A stretch of 64,000 nt of DNA from Verrucomicrobiaceae bacterium (GTDB lineage: Bacteria; Verrucomicrobiota; Verrucomicrobiia; Verrucomicrobiales; Verrucomicrobiaceae), in assembly GCA_019694165.1 (NCBI GenBank), contig JAIBCL010000001.1:620001-684000 (forward strand), read 5' to 3'. The notes under the pieces were generated by a model. That model was not told where the DNA came from, made no database searches, and worked only from the letters and a program-made list of their open reading frames with translations. Positions 1 through 11,330 of the stretch are shown here, piece after piece; the stretch's first letter is position 1; each line of letters opens with the position of its first letter. The translations under genes and the position numbers were made by a program.

Positions 1-2117
1 AGAGAACCCGACTCATCGGCTTCCAGCTTCTTTTCGAAGATCTTCTCGCCACGCGGATTGTTGATCGTGATCTCGAACTGCTTGCCCGCCCAGCGATTGA
101 AATTCGCCTTCGGATCATAGTTGGAGGATCGAATCCACGCCTTCCACTTCACCGTCTGCGCCGGTCGATACACCGGCCTGTCCGTGACCGCATACACGCG
201 GCCCTGCTTCTCTTCCGGCTCGGAGTAATCGCTGAACCAAATCCCCTGAAAGCCCCGCACGGCCACGCGGCCCTTCTTGTCTTTTGCAAACACCAGCCAC
301 TGGTTCCGATCCTCCATCCTGCCTTTCGATTCCTTGAGCACGCCCTCCGCATCCGGCTGATCGCTGAACTCCTTGAACGAGTAGTTGTAGCGCGGCGTCT
401 TGCGGAAGATGCCCGGCTCCTTCCACTCGCGGCGATAGCCGAAGAAGTTCACGTCCGCATCAGCGACGGCTGCACCGGACACAGCATCGGCGAGACAATA
501 GAGCTGCTGATTTTTCTGCTTCGCCTCGACGATCACCAGATCCTCGATCCACAACAGCGCCCTCGCCGTGTTCCCCTTCTCCACCTTGCCCTCGATGAAA
601 TACGCGCCGCCGTTTTGCAGCGAAGTGGCGATCTCGATTCGCTTGTCCCAATGATCCGCCGCCGGCTCCAGCGCCGTCTCCCAGCGAGCGACCACAGCGC
701 CGAGATACTTTTGCTGATCTTGCTCCAGCAAACGGCGGCCGATGCTGCTCACATCGCCACGCCACCATTCCTGATTGCCCTGTGGCTCGGAGCGCAACCA
801 CGCCTTCGTGTCCTCCACCAGCTTCAGCACATCCACCTTCCGCGCGGTGAAGGAAATCTTCTGTGCATTGCGAAACACGAGGGAGAGCTTCGCACCCTTC
901 CCTGCTGGTTGCGGTGCCTGCGGCTCGAAGCGGGCGAGATTGTCGATGATCTGATGCAGCAGGTCTGTGAGGTTTTCCCGACGCTTGCCATCCTGTTCGA
1001 GTGCAATGGCGCGGCGCAAGGTTTCGGCGGCCCTCGGATACTGCCGGCGATCGGTCAGTTCCTCGGCGATCTGCCGCAGCGCGCGGATGCGCTGATCGCG
1101 ATCGGCAGCCTCGTCGTCCGCCAGCAGGCGATAGATGGCGAAGAACGACTGCCCGTCCGGCAGCACGAAGCGCTTCGGCCCGGTGGCGAGCTTCGCCACC
1201 GTCTCGTCCTCGCGCAGCGTGTGCACCGCGGCGATGCCGGCCTTGCTCTTTGCATCGTCCGGCGTCGAGCGACCCCACCAGCCGTGCATCGCGAGCGAGC
1301 GGACGGAAAACCACGACCTGAGCATCAGTGCCTTGCTCTCTTTTGCCTTCGCCGCGTAAGTGCCGCCGAGAGACTCCATCTCCCGCCACAGCCAGAAGAG
1401 CCGCGCGCCATCTGAGTCCGCCTTTTCAAACGACTCCGCCGCCGAGTAGAAGACGGGATTGTTCTTCTCATCCACCGGGTAGCCGCTCGCTCCCGAGTCG
1501 CCGCCTTCCTGCTCGTCGTAGTCGGGCAGCTTCGTCAGATCGGTGAGCGCCTGGAGCTTCCACGCCATGCGAAAGCCATTCGACTGCGAGCCGAGCGACA
1601 GGGACATCCAGTCAATCAGGTCGGCCTTCTCATGCACCGCAGCGTCCCCCGGCATTTTCTGACGGGCGGCAACGAGCAATTGCAGCGTGCGCACTCTGTC
1701 GCGAAGCATCACATTCTTCCACCCGCCACGATTCCGCTGCTGCCCGCGCTGGAACTTTCCGTCGATCACCACGCCGTAGTGCGGCAGCGAGAAGTAGGAG
1801 CCGCCCGCCTGCCGCAGCACGCGCCAGTCTCCGGGAAAATCCGCCGCCGCCTTCTCGATGGTCTGGTCTGCCTCGTCGAAGGCGGAAAGCTTCTTCAGCG
1901 AATCGACCGCAAGTTGAAGCGCGAAGGCCCGCGTCTGACCATCGGCACTCGTCGCGGAATCAAGCAATCGCTTTGTCGCGTCGGCTGCCTCCCGATGGTT
2001 GCCTGCATTCTCCAATGCACGGGCCTTCTCAAGCTCGTCTGCCGGGCTCGCCGCTCCCAGGCGAGTCGTGATGAATGGTCCCACGGCAATCACTGCGCAA
2101 AACAAAAAAGTTTTCAT
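1..2117 (-). CDS. Alpha-2-macroglobulin family protein, N-terminal part (3' end outside window)
   Basis: The frame is open for 705 codons from the ATG at 2117 to the window edge, so the C-terminal half, where any thioester would lie, is not visible. The N-terminus (MKTFLFCAVIAVGPFITTRLGA) reads as a Sec signal peptide. Residues about 25-120 are helical and TPR-like (DELEKARALENAGNHREAA). A long stretch of unassigned sequence follows, and near residue 645 comes the macroglobulin MG2-type motif DRPVYRPAQTVKWKAWIR, which is typical of A2M_N domains. Bacterial A2Ms are periplasmic or envelope protease traps. The upstream hisD faces the same way but is separated by 301 bases, so shared transcription is uncertain. 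Family assignment rests mainly on the YRPxxTVxxK motif and general layout. A second, complete A2M lies at 24.3-30.3 kb. Confidence 0.8.
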   Translation of the reverse strand, partial: MKTFLFCAVIAVGPFITTRLGAASPADELEKARALENAGNHREAADATKRLLDSATSADGQTRAFALQLAVDSLKKLSAFDEADQTIEKAAADFPGDWRVLRQAGGSYFSLPHYGVVIDGKFQRGQQRNRGGWKNVMLRDRVRTLQLLVAARQKMPGDAAVHEKADLIDWMSLSLGSQSNGFRMAWKLQALTDLTKLPDYDEQEGGDSGASGYPVDEKNNPVFYSAAESFEKADSDGARLFWLWREMESLGGTYAAKAKESKALMLRSWFSVRSLAMHGWWGRSTPDDAKSKAGIAAVHTLREDETVAKLATGPKRFVLPDGQSFFAIYRLLADDEAADRDQRIRALRQIAEELTDRRQYPRAAETLRRAIALEQDGKRRENLTDLLHQIIDNLARFEPQAPQPAGKGAKLSLVFRNAQKISFTARKVDVLKLVEDTKAWLRSEPQGNQEWWRGDVSSIGRRLLEQDQQKYLGAVVARWETALEPAADHWDKRIEIATSLQNGGAYFIEGKVEKGNTARALLWIEDLVIVEAKQKNQQLYCLADAVSGAAVADADVNFFGYRREWKEPGIFRKTPRYNYSFKEFSDQPDAEGVLKESKGRMEDRNQWLVFAKDKKGRVAVRGFQGIWFSDYSEPEEKQGRVYAVTDRPVYRPAQTVKWKAWIRSSNYDPKANFNRWAGKQFEITINNPRGEKIFEKKLEADESGS

Positions 2118-2418
2118 GGCTTGTGTGCATCGATGATACGACGGGCCGGCCCCGCGTCACAGTAAACAGTGTGTAAACCTTGCGGCAGCATGGCTTGACG
2201 TTGGTCTGAAAAACTGTGCTCGCGGGGCGGAAAGAGGCCATCCGCCAACATGATGTGGCCGCGAGGCGACCGGGAGTGATTGGATGAACCGCGAAGCCGC
2301 GGAGCGTCCGAAAGCGCCGGCGGGCGCACATGCCGATGCTGCGTGAAAGCCGCGGAACGTTTCCACGCCAGACGAAGCGTGACACGTCTCCCGCGGCCGG
2401 CGTGGTGATAAGCAGCGG
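2118..2418. other. Intergenic stretch between hisD and the A2M gene
   Basis: About 300 bases without a convincing gene. Short open frames here have no recognisable domain. It should hold the A2M promoter on the minus strand, but I see no clear -35/-10 pair and no strong hairpin. Confidence 0.5.
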
Positions 2419-3708
2419 CTACGCCCTCGCCCGCACGGCCACGGACTCGCCGTGCGCATCGAGACCCTCGATCCGGCTGAACACGCGCACGACCGGCTCG
2501 CTCTTCGCGCACGACGCCTGGTCGAGACGGATGATGCTGGTGCGGCGCTGGAACATATCGACCGTCAGGCCCGGGAAGGACTTGCCGGCGCCGCCCGTCG
2601 GCAGCGTGTGACTCGGCCCCGCGAGGAAGTCGCCGACGGCGACAGGCGAGTAATTGCCGAGGAAGATGGCTCCCGCAGTGCGGATCATCGGCAGAATGTC
2701 CGCCTCGCGCGCAGTGACGAGCGAGAGGTGCTCGGGCGCGTAGTCGTTCACGAGGCGCGCGCCGTCTTCCAGCGACGGGACGAGGATGTGGAAGCAGTCC
2801 TTTTCCAGCACGGGCCGCAGCAGCGCCTGGCGGCTGAGCTTCGCGGCCTGCACGTCGATCTGCGCGAGCACGGCGTCGAGAAGCGCGGCATCATCGGTGA
2901 TGAAGCCCGCTTGACTGTCCTTCCCGTGCTCGGCCTGCGCGAGGAGATCGGCGGCGATGAATGCAGGATTTGCCGTCTTGTCGGCAAGAATAAGCACTTC
3001 GCTCGGACCCGGCAGCAGATCGATGGACACGAGGCCGAATGCCTGGCGCTTCGCCTCGACGACGTAGGCATTCCCGGGCCCGAAAATCTTCGCCACCGGC
3101 TTGATCGTGGCCGTGCCGTACGCCATCGCCGCGATGGCCTGCGAGCCGCCGATCTTGTAGATCTCCGCAGCCCCCGCGAGCTTCAACGCGGCAAGGAGTC
3201 CGGCATTCACCCCGCCGTCCTTTCCGCACGGCGTGCAGACCACGATCTCCGGAACTCCCGCGGCCGCTGCAAGAGTGACCGTCATGAGAGAAGTCGAAAC
3301 GAGCGGCGCAGTCCCGCCCGGCACGTAGCAGCCGACCCGCTCGAAAGGATGAAACACCTCGCCGACTTCGGCTCCCTGCTCGTTCACGCGCGACCAGTCT
3401 TGACGCAGGCTCTGCCGGGCAAAGGCAAACACATTCCGATGCGATGCCTCCAGCGCATCACGCACGTCTCTGTCCGCCGAGTTCCACGCCGCATCCAGCT
3501 CTGCGGCGGACACGCGCATCGTCCCGGGAGTCAGCGTGGTGCCGTCGAACTTCGCCGCGAGGTCGATCACCGCAGCATCACCGCGCGTGCGCACATCGGC
3601 CATGACACCGGCCACTACATCACGCACGGCAGCGCCCGCCTCGGCACGGCGGTTCAGTCTGGCGATGGCTTCGGCATAGCCCGGATCGGTGTGGCGGATG
3701 ATTCTCAT
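2419..3708 (-). CDS. hisD: Histidinol dehydrogenase
   Basis: This enzyme catalyses the last two steps of histidine synthesis, L-histidinol to L-histidine, with NAD and zinc in the cytoplasm. The 429 residues match the family length. Family motifs appear in order: GCYVPGG near 126, GPGNAYVVEAKR near 210, DLLPGPSEVLILAD near 230, and PTGGAGKSFPG near 370. Zinc ligands expected from the E. coli enzyme are present at near-identical numbering (Gln258, His261, Asp360, His419), as are the catalytic pair Glu326-His327 (APEHL). No other his genes are in the window, so it appears to stand alone. No good ribosome-binding site precedes the ATG. Identification is secure. Confidence 0.97.
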   Translation of the reverse strand: MRIIRHTDPGYAEAIARLNRRAEAGAAVRDVVAGVMADVRTRGDAAVIDLAAKFDGTTLTPGTMRVSAAELDAAWNSADRDVRDALEASHRNVFAFARQSLRQDWSRVNEQGAEVGEVFHPFERVGCYVPGGTAPLVSTSLMTVTLAAAAGVPEIVVCTPCGKDGGVNAGLLAALKLAGAAEIYKIGGSQAIAAMAYGTATIKPVAKIFGPGNAYVVEAKRQAFGLVSIDLLPGPSEVLILADKTANPAFIAADLLAQAEHGKDSQAGFITDDAALLDAVLAQIDVQAAKLSRQALLRPVLEKDCFHILVPSLEDGARLVNDYAPEHLSLVTAREADILPMIRTAGAIFLGNYSPVAVGDFLAGPSHTLPTGGAGKSFPGLTVDMFQRRTSIIRLDQASCAKSEPVVRVFSRIEGLDAHGESVAVRARA

Positions 3709-3830
3709 GGAGTGGTGGCCCGCCTCGGAAAGCGGACGCGCAGGCTAGCGCAATCCCCCGGCAGTTCAAATCGCCCGGCTGCGCGGACGCCCAAAAATCC
3801 AGCTTGTCAGATGCGGGCGTATTTCATTAA

Positions 3831-4358
3831 ATGACCGCCATGAAACCATCCGCTCTCTTCCGTCTGGTGGCCGCCGCTTGTGTGGCCGTGTGTTTCGCCT
3901 TCCCGGCTCTCAGCGCAAAGGACAAGAACAAGGCCGCACCGCCGGGCGTGGGCGAGCCGGTGTCGTTGAAGTTCAACGCCGTCAAAGGCGGCAAGGTCGA
4001 TCTTGAGACCCTCAAAGGAAAAGTGGTGCTCATCGACTTCTGGGCCACATGGTGCGGACCGTGCGTGAAAGAAGTCCCGAACGTCGTGGCGGCCTACGAG
4101 AAACTGCACGACAAGGGCTTCGAGATCGTGGGGATCTCTCTCGACCAGAACAAGGCGGCGCTGACGAAGTTTGTGAAGGACAACAAGATGACTTGGCCGC
4201 AGTACTTCGACGGCAAGGGCTGGGAGAATGAAATCTCCACCCGCTTCGGCATTCACGCGATCCCCGCCATGTGGCTGGTGGACAAGGAAGGCAAGCTGGT
4301 CTCCACCAATGCGCGTGGGAACCTCGAAGCGGAAGTGGAGAAGCTGCTGGCGAAGTGA
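3831..4358 (+). CDS. TlpA-type secreted thioredoxin-like protein
   Basis: A 175-residue exported thiol-disulfide protein. A signal peptide (MKPSALFRLVAAACVAVCFAF) is followed by a thioredoxin fold with the active site DFWATWCGPCVKEVPN near residues 70-85 and the cis-Pro region GIHAIPAMWLVDKEG. TlpA/ResA proteins reduce disulfides in periplasmic partners, often apo-cytochromes c. That would fit the many CxxCH proteins in this window, but no direct link is shown. ATG codons at 3831 and 3840 are both possible; the second starts directly at the signal peptide. It stands alone, divergent from hisD. Confidence 0.9.
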   Translation: MTAMKPSALFRLVAAACVAVCFAFPALSAKDKNKAAPPGVGEPVSLKFNAVKGGKVDLETLKGKVVLIDFWATWCGPCVKEVPNVVAAYEKLHDKGFEIVGISLDQNKAALTKFVKDNKMTWPQYFDGKGWENEISTRFGIHAIPAMWLVDKEGKLVSTNARGNLEAEVEKLLAK

Positions 4359-4588
4359 GTACGGCCAGTGGCGCTAGAATGGCGTGACCCAATCTTGGCG
4401 CGCCCAGCGTCCCGGCTCGATCTGAAGGATCGGGCCGCGCCGTGCTGCGTGTGCGGCACTCCCGTCGGCGGAGAGCTGAAACCATGGTGTTGCCAGCCGG
4501 GATCACCTCATTTGGCGGGCATGCGCCCCGCTGGCGTGCAAGAACACGACAGTCCTGCACGCTTCATCCAGACATCGCAATGTTCATC

Positions 4589-6706
<2,118 letters not shown>

Positions 6707-6771
6707 TCCGCCCTCCGGCATCCGGGCCACGTTGTCGCCAGTTCGTTCCGGTCGTTGTTTTCATCCTTCGC

Positions 6772-9603
6772 ATGTCGGCCCGCCTCCTTCTCCTCTGCTT
6801 CGGACTCGTGATCCCCGTGCTCGCGGAATTCCCCGCGCCCTATGACAGCGAGCCGGAGGGCGGTCTGCCGCCGCCTGCCGAATCGCTCGCCATGCTCTCG
6901 ATGCCGGAGGGCTTCCACGCCTCGCTTTTTGCGGCGGAACCGGATGTGCAAAACCCCATCGGCATCGCGTGGGACGCCCGCGGCCGCATGTGGGTGGCTG
7001 AGAACTACACGTACGCCGAACGGGCAAAGCGCTTCGATTTGTCGCTTCGCGATCGCGTCGTCATCCTTGAGGACAAAGACGGCGATGGTAAGGCCGAGAC
7101 GCGGAAGGTCTTCACCGAAGAGGTGCAGATGCTCACCAGCGTCGAGATTGGCCGCGGCGGCGTGTGGCTCATGTGCCCGCCGCAGGTTCTTTTCATCCCC
7201 GACGCCGACGGTGACGACGTTCCCGACGGCCCGCCGCAGGTGGTGCTCGACGGATTCACGGTCGCGCGTGACAACTACCACAACTTTGCCAACGGCCTAC
7301 GCTTTGCCCCTGACGGCTGGCTCTACGGCCGCTGCGGCCATTCGTGCCCCGGCAGACTCGGTGTGCCGGGCACGCCCGATGAGAGGCGCGTGCCGATGAA
7401 AGGCGGCATCTGGCGTTTTCATCCCGGGAAGAAAATCGTCGAGGTGCTGACTCACGGAACGACCAATCCATGGGGTCATGACTGGGATGCAAACGGGGAG
7501 ATGTTCTTCGTCAACACCGTCACCGGCCACCTCTGGCATCTCATCCACGGCGCACATCTCATCGACTCCGGCGTCAACAATCCGCTCATCTTCGAGCGGC
7601 TCGACACCATCGCCGACCATTGGCACTTCGACAAAAGCGGCGGCTGGCAGACCTCGCGCACGAGCAACGCCTCCGACCTGCTCGGCGGCGGCCACGCGCA
7701 CATCGGGATGCTGATCTACCAGGCCGATCAGTGGCCGGAGCAATTCCGCAACAAGCTTTTCACCCTGAACATGCACGGACGTCGCGCGAACGTGGAGCGC
7801 CTCGAGCGGAACGGCAGCGGCTACGTCGGCAAACACGAGCCCGATGTGTTCAAGTCGTCCGACAAGTGGTTCCGCGGCATCGAGATCAGCACCGGACCTG
7901 AAGGCAGCGGCTACATCGTGGACTGGAGCGATGTCGGCGAGTGCCACGAGAGCACCGGCGTGCATCGCACCAGCGGCCGCATCTACAAGGTCAGCTACGG
8001 CGAGCCGAAGTTGCCGGCGGCACCATTCGCCTGGCGCAAACCGTGGCCGAAGGCTGATTTGAAGTCATCAGACGAACACGCGCGCGCCCTTGCGATTCGC
8101 GAGCTGGTTCAATTCTGGCCGATCGATCTCATCACCGGTGAACAGCATCCTCAGGCAGTAAAAAGTCTCGCAGGCAGAGATGCGAGTGCATTCAAGCAAA
8201 TGCTCGGCATGGCGCGAAGCGATCCATCGTCGTTCATTCGCTTGAATCTCGCGTCGGTCCTGCAGCGCATCCCGCTCACCGATCGCGCCAAACTTGCCGC
8301 CGCCCTGCTGTCGCACGCAGAGGACGCCGAGGATCCTTTCCTGCCGTATCTCGTATGGTTCGGAATTTGTCCGCTCGCCAAACACGATCCAGCGGCACTC
8401 GTCGAGCTGGCGCAACAGTGCGCCTGGCCGAAAACGCTGCGCTGGATCGCGCGCAGCCTCGCCCAGCAGCCGGAGCAGCTCAATGCGCTGCTCGCGCAAA
8501 CGAAGCCGGCTCAGTTCGACAGCGTGCTCGAAGGCATGGGAGAGGCATTCAAAGGCATCCGCAAGGCGCCGAAGCCGGAAAACTGGGAGAAGGTGACTGG
8601 AGCGTTGGCCCGAGGGAATGCCGATCCGGTTCGTGCCGAGACCCGAGCCACCTTGCTCCGCGAACTCAGCATTCTGTTCGGCGATGGACGCGCGCTGGAC
8701 GACGTGAAGCAAATCGCCCTCGACACAAAGGCCGATCTCGCCGCACGCGAGTCCGCGCTCAAGACGCTCATCGATGCACGCCCCGCCGATCTGCGTCCCA
8801 TTTGCGAATCATTGCTCGACGTGCGCGATCTCAATGTCCTGGCTGCTCGCGGGCTCGCCTTGTTCGACGATCCCGCCATCGGCGCATCTCTGGCGAAGAA
8901 CTACCGCAAGTTTGCGCCGGCCGCGCGCGCGACAGTGCTCGGCACGCTGTGCTCGCGACCCGCCTTTGCGAAGGCGCTGCTCGCCGAGCTGGCCGCAAAA
9001 CGCATCGGCCGGGATGAACTCGATGCCTTCCACGCGCGGCAGATACGTGCGCTCAAGGACGACGCGCTGAGCCGGCAGCTCGCCGAGGTCTGGGGTGAGA
9101 TCCGCGATCTCGGCGGCGACAAGACGAAGACCATCGCCAATTTCAAAGCCAGGCTCACCCCCGATGCGCTCGTGAAGGCAAACCTGGGCAGTGGCCGCGT
9201 GCTCTTCACCGCCCTCTGCTCCGCCTGTCACACGCTTTATGGCGCCGGGGGAAAGATCGGCCCCGATCTCACCGGCTCCGGACGCGCGAACCTCGACTAC
9301 CTGCTGGAGAACATCGTCGATCCCAGCGGCGTGGTGAGCGCGGACTTCCGCATGAGCGTGCTGCATCTCAGAGACGGCCGCGTGTTGAGCGGCATCGTCA
9401 GCTCACAAGACGCGCGCACGGTGAAGCTGCGCCAGCTCACCGAGGAGACGACCATCGACAAGGGCGAGATCACGAGGCAGGACATCGCGCCGGCGTCGAT
9501 GATGCCCGAAGGGCTGCTGGTCCCGCTGCAGCCGGAACAGGTGCGCGACTTGATCGCCTACCTCATGCATCCGAGCCAGGTGCCGCTGCCCGGCGGAAAG
9601 TAA
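6772..9603 (+). CDS. PVC-type membrane-bound dehydrogenase with HEAT repeats and C-terminal c-haem domain
   Basis: 943 residues starting with a signal peptide (MSARLLLLCFGLVIPVLA). Residues about 30-430 form the beta-propeller dehydrogenase domain found almost only in Planctomycetes and Verrucomicrobia (FHASLFAAEPDVQNPIGIAWD and AENYTYAE). A helical HEAT-like middle follows. The C-terminal haem-binding domain has CSACH at 816-820 and then GGKIGPDLTGSGR, as in the PVC haem-binding family. It probably oxidises a sugar or polyol in the periplasm and passes electrons through its haem. I chose the ATG directly before the signal peptide; an in-frame ATG at 6655 overlaps the previous gene. Confidence 0.9.
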   Translation: MSARLLLLCFGLVIPVLAEFPAPYDSEPEGGLPPPAESLAMLSMPEGFHASLFAAEPDVQNPIGIAWDARGRMWVAENYTYAERAKRFDLSLRDRVVILEDKDGDGKAETRKVFTEEVQMLTSVEIGRGGVWLMCPPQVLFIPDADGDDVPDGPPQVVLDGFTVARDNYHNFANGLRFAPDGWLYGRCGHSCPGRLGVPGTPDERRVPMKGGIWRFHPGKKIVEVLTHGTTNPWGHDWDANGEMFFVNTVTGHLWHLIHGAHLIDSGVNNPLIFERLDTIADHWHFDKSGGWQTSRTSNASDLLGGGHAHIGMLIYQADQWPEQFRNKLFTLNMHGRRANVERLERNGSGYVGKHEPDVFKSSDKWFRGIEISTGPEGSGYIVDWSDVGECHESTGVHRTSGRIYKVSYGEPKLPAAPFAWRKPWPKADLKSSDEHARALAIRELVQFWPIDLITGEQHPQAVKSLAGRDASAFKQMLGMARSDPSSFIRLNLASVLQRIPLTDRAKLAAALLSHAEDAEDPFLPYLVWFGICPLAKHDPAALVELAQQCAWPKTLRWIARSLAQQPEQLNALLAQTKPAQFDSVLEGMGEAFKGIRKAPKPENWEKVTGALARGNADPVRAETRATLLRELSILFGDGRALDDVKQIALDTKADLAARESALKTLIDARPADLRPICESLLDVRDLNVLAARGLALFDDPAIGASLAKNYRKFAPAARATVLGTLCSRPAFAKALLAELAAKRIGRDELDAFHARQIRALKDDALSRQLAEVWGEIRDLGGDKTKTIANFKARLTPDALVKANLGSGRVLFTALCSACHTLYGAGGKIGPDLTGSGRANLDYLLENIVDPSGVVSADFRMSVLHLRDGRVLSGIVSSQDARTVKLRQLTEETTIDKGEITRQDIAPASMMPEGLLVPLQPEQVRDLIAYLMHPSQVPLPGGK

Positions 9604-9658
9604 GCAGGCCGTCATCGCCCGCAAGCAGCGCATGGCTGCCGGCGTTCACACTCACCGC

Positions 9659-10267
9659 ATGAAACTTCATTCCCTCATTCTCCTCTCCACGCTGCTTCTC
9701 ACCGCCGCCCGCGCCGACGACTGGAAGCCGGACCCTGGCTTCACATCCCTCTTCAATGGCAAAGACCTGACCGGCTGGTGCTTCAGGGCGAAGACGGACA
9801 AAAAGGACCCGAATCCCGGGGCGATCACCGCCACACACGACGGCAAGACCGAGGCCGCCGACGCCGGACATTACGCAGCGAAGGACGGCGTCTTCGTCGT
9901 CAGCTTCCCGGGCGAGATGGACAAGCTGACCGGCCAGATTTACACCGTGGCCGAATTCCCGAAGAACTTCGTGCTCAAGCTCGAGTTCCGCGCGAGCGTG
10001 AACGCGGACAGCGGCATCTTCATCCGCAAGCCGCAGCTCCAGTGCCGCGACTACCTCGTGGCCGGCCCCTACAAGACTCTGGCGAAGTACAAGCCGCAGG
10101 AGTGGAACCAGATCGAAGTGACGGTGAAAAACGGAGCGGCCCACTGCACATGCAATGGTGAGGTGCTCGAGGATGCGCTCCAGCTTCCAGCCACGGGACC
10201 CATCGGCCTCGAAGGAGACCGCGGGCAGATGGAATACCGCCACATCCAGATCAAAGAGGAACCGTAA
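9659..10267 (+). CDS. DUF1080 (3-keto-disaccharide hydrolase-type) secreted protein
   Basis: 202 residues with signal peptide MKLHSLILLSTLLLTAARA, then the DUF1080 hallmark GFTSLFNGKDLTGWCF near residue 30. Further family blocks are present: FVLKLEFRASVNADSGIFIR, an EWNQIEVTVKNG strand, and a closing PIGLEGDRGQMEYRHIQIK. Members of this family have been assigned hydrolysis of 3-keto glycosides, or glycan binding. That would fit a neighbour producing oxidised sugars, namely the dehydrogenase 55 bases upstream. The exact substrate is not visible. Confidence 0.88.
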   Translation: MKLHSLILLSTLLLTAARADDWKPDPGFTSLFNGKDLTGWCFRAKTDKKDPNPGAITATHDGKTEAADAGHYAAKDGVFVVSFPGEMDKLTGQIYTVAEFPKNFVLKLEFRASVNADSGIFIRKPQLQCRDYLVAGPYKTLAKYKPQEWNQIEVTVKNGAAHCTCNGEVLEDALQLPATGPIGLEGDRGQMEYRHIQIKEEP

Positions 10268-10277
10268 GGCCAGCCGG

Positions 10278-11267
10278 ATGCCGAAGCAGCGACTCGAATG
10301 GATCGATCTGTTCCGCGGCCTGGCCGTGGCCGGCATGATCGAGACGCACGCGGGCAATACGTTCCTGGACGCCGCACTCCAGAAGACCGGCGCCTGGCCG
10401 GAGCTGACGTATTATAACGGTCTGGTGGCCCCCTCCTTCTTCTGGATCCTGGGCTTCGTGCGCGGCCTCTCCTTTCACTCGTCGCCCACGCCAAAACCGG
10501 CGTGGCCTTCGGTCAAGCGGCTGCTCATGATCCTCGGCGTGGGATACGCGATGCATTTGCCGTATGGCTTCCTTTCCCACGGCGATTTCTCGGAGCCGGC
10601 GATGTGGAGCATGTTCATGGTGGATGTGCTCCAGTGCCTGGCCGTCTCCGGACTCATCCTCGTACTCTGTGAGCGTCTCCCGAAGTTCACATGCGTCGTG
10701 GTGCCGGTGGCGTGGAGCCTTTTCGTCTTCTTCGCCGACCGCGCACAGACTTGGCGCACGGGTTTCATCCCCGTGGATGCGTACTTCACGTCCGAGCACG
10801 GATCGTTGTTCCCGCTTTTCCCGTGGGCGGGCTTCGCGCTCGCCGGTTTCATCCAGAGCAAGGGTGCCGTCAGCAGCGTGCCCACGGCAGTCTTCGGTGC
10901 GCTGCTGGCCTTCGGCGCACGCCATGTGCCTGTTCTCGGATGGACACCCGCTTTCTTCCTCGAACGCCTCGGCTGGGTGGTGATGGCAGCCTTCATCACG
11001 AGCACGGTGCTCGAAAAAATCTGCCAGCGCACGCGTGCGGCCACAGGCTGGCTGTATTTGGCAGGTCGTGAATCGCTCGTGGTCTATGTCATGCATCTCA
11101 TGCTCATCCATGCGCTGCCATGGCCGGCCATGTCGCCCGAAAAACGAATCGGTGCCACGCAGCCGCCACTGGTGGTGGCCGGCATTTTTGTGATGCTGCT
11201 GGCGATGTCCGTCGGTGCCGCCTGGGTGAACGAGCACCGGAAGGCGCGTCCGGCGCCGGATGCGTGA
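10278..11267 (+). CDS. HGSNAT-like (DUF1624/DUF5009 type) membrane acetyltransferase
   Basis: 329 residues with about eight to ten membrane segments. The N-terminus RLEWIDLFRGLAVAGMIETHAG is the signature of the heparan-alpha-glucosaminide N-acetyltransferase-like family, and the His in ETHAG sits where the family keeps its acetyl-accepting His. The family transfers acetyl groups across the membrane to extracytoplasmic sugars. The start is 10 bases after the DUF1080 stop, so the two are probably co-transcribed. It could instead belong to the broader acyltransferase-3-like superfamily; the motif favours HGSNAT. Confidence 0.75.
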   Translation: MPKQRLEWIDLFRGLAVAGMIETHAGNTFLDAALQKTGAWPELTYYNGLVAPSFFWILGFVRGLSFHSSPTPKPAWPSVKRLLMILGVGYAMHLPYGFLSHGDFSEPAMWSMFMVDVLQCLAVSGLILVLCERLPKFTCVVVPVAWSLFVFFADRAQTWRTGFIPVDAYFTSEHGSLFPLFPWAGFALAGFIQSKGAVSSVPTAVFGALLAFGARHVPVLGWTPAFFLERLGWVVMAAFITSTVLEKICQRTRAATGWLYLAGRESLVVYVMHLMLIHALPWPAMSPEKRIGATQPPLVVAGIFVMLLAMSVGAAWVNEHRKARPAPDA

Positions 11268-11330
11268 GCAGACCGGATGCTGGAGAGCCGGACGGCAAGA
11301 TTGCCGGTGAATGGACGTAGGTTTGCGAGC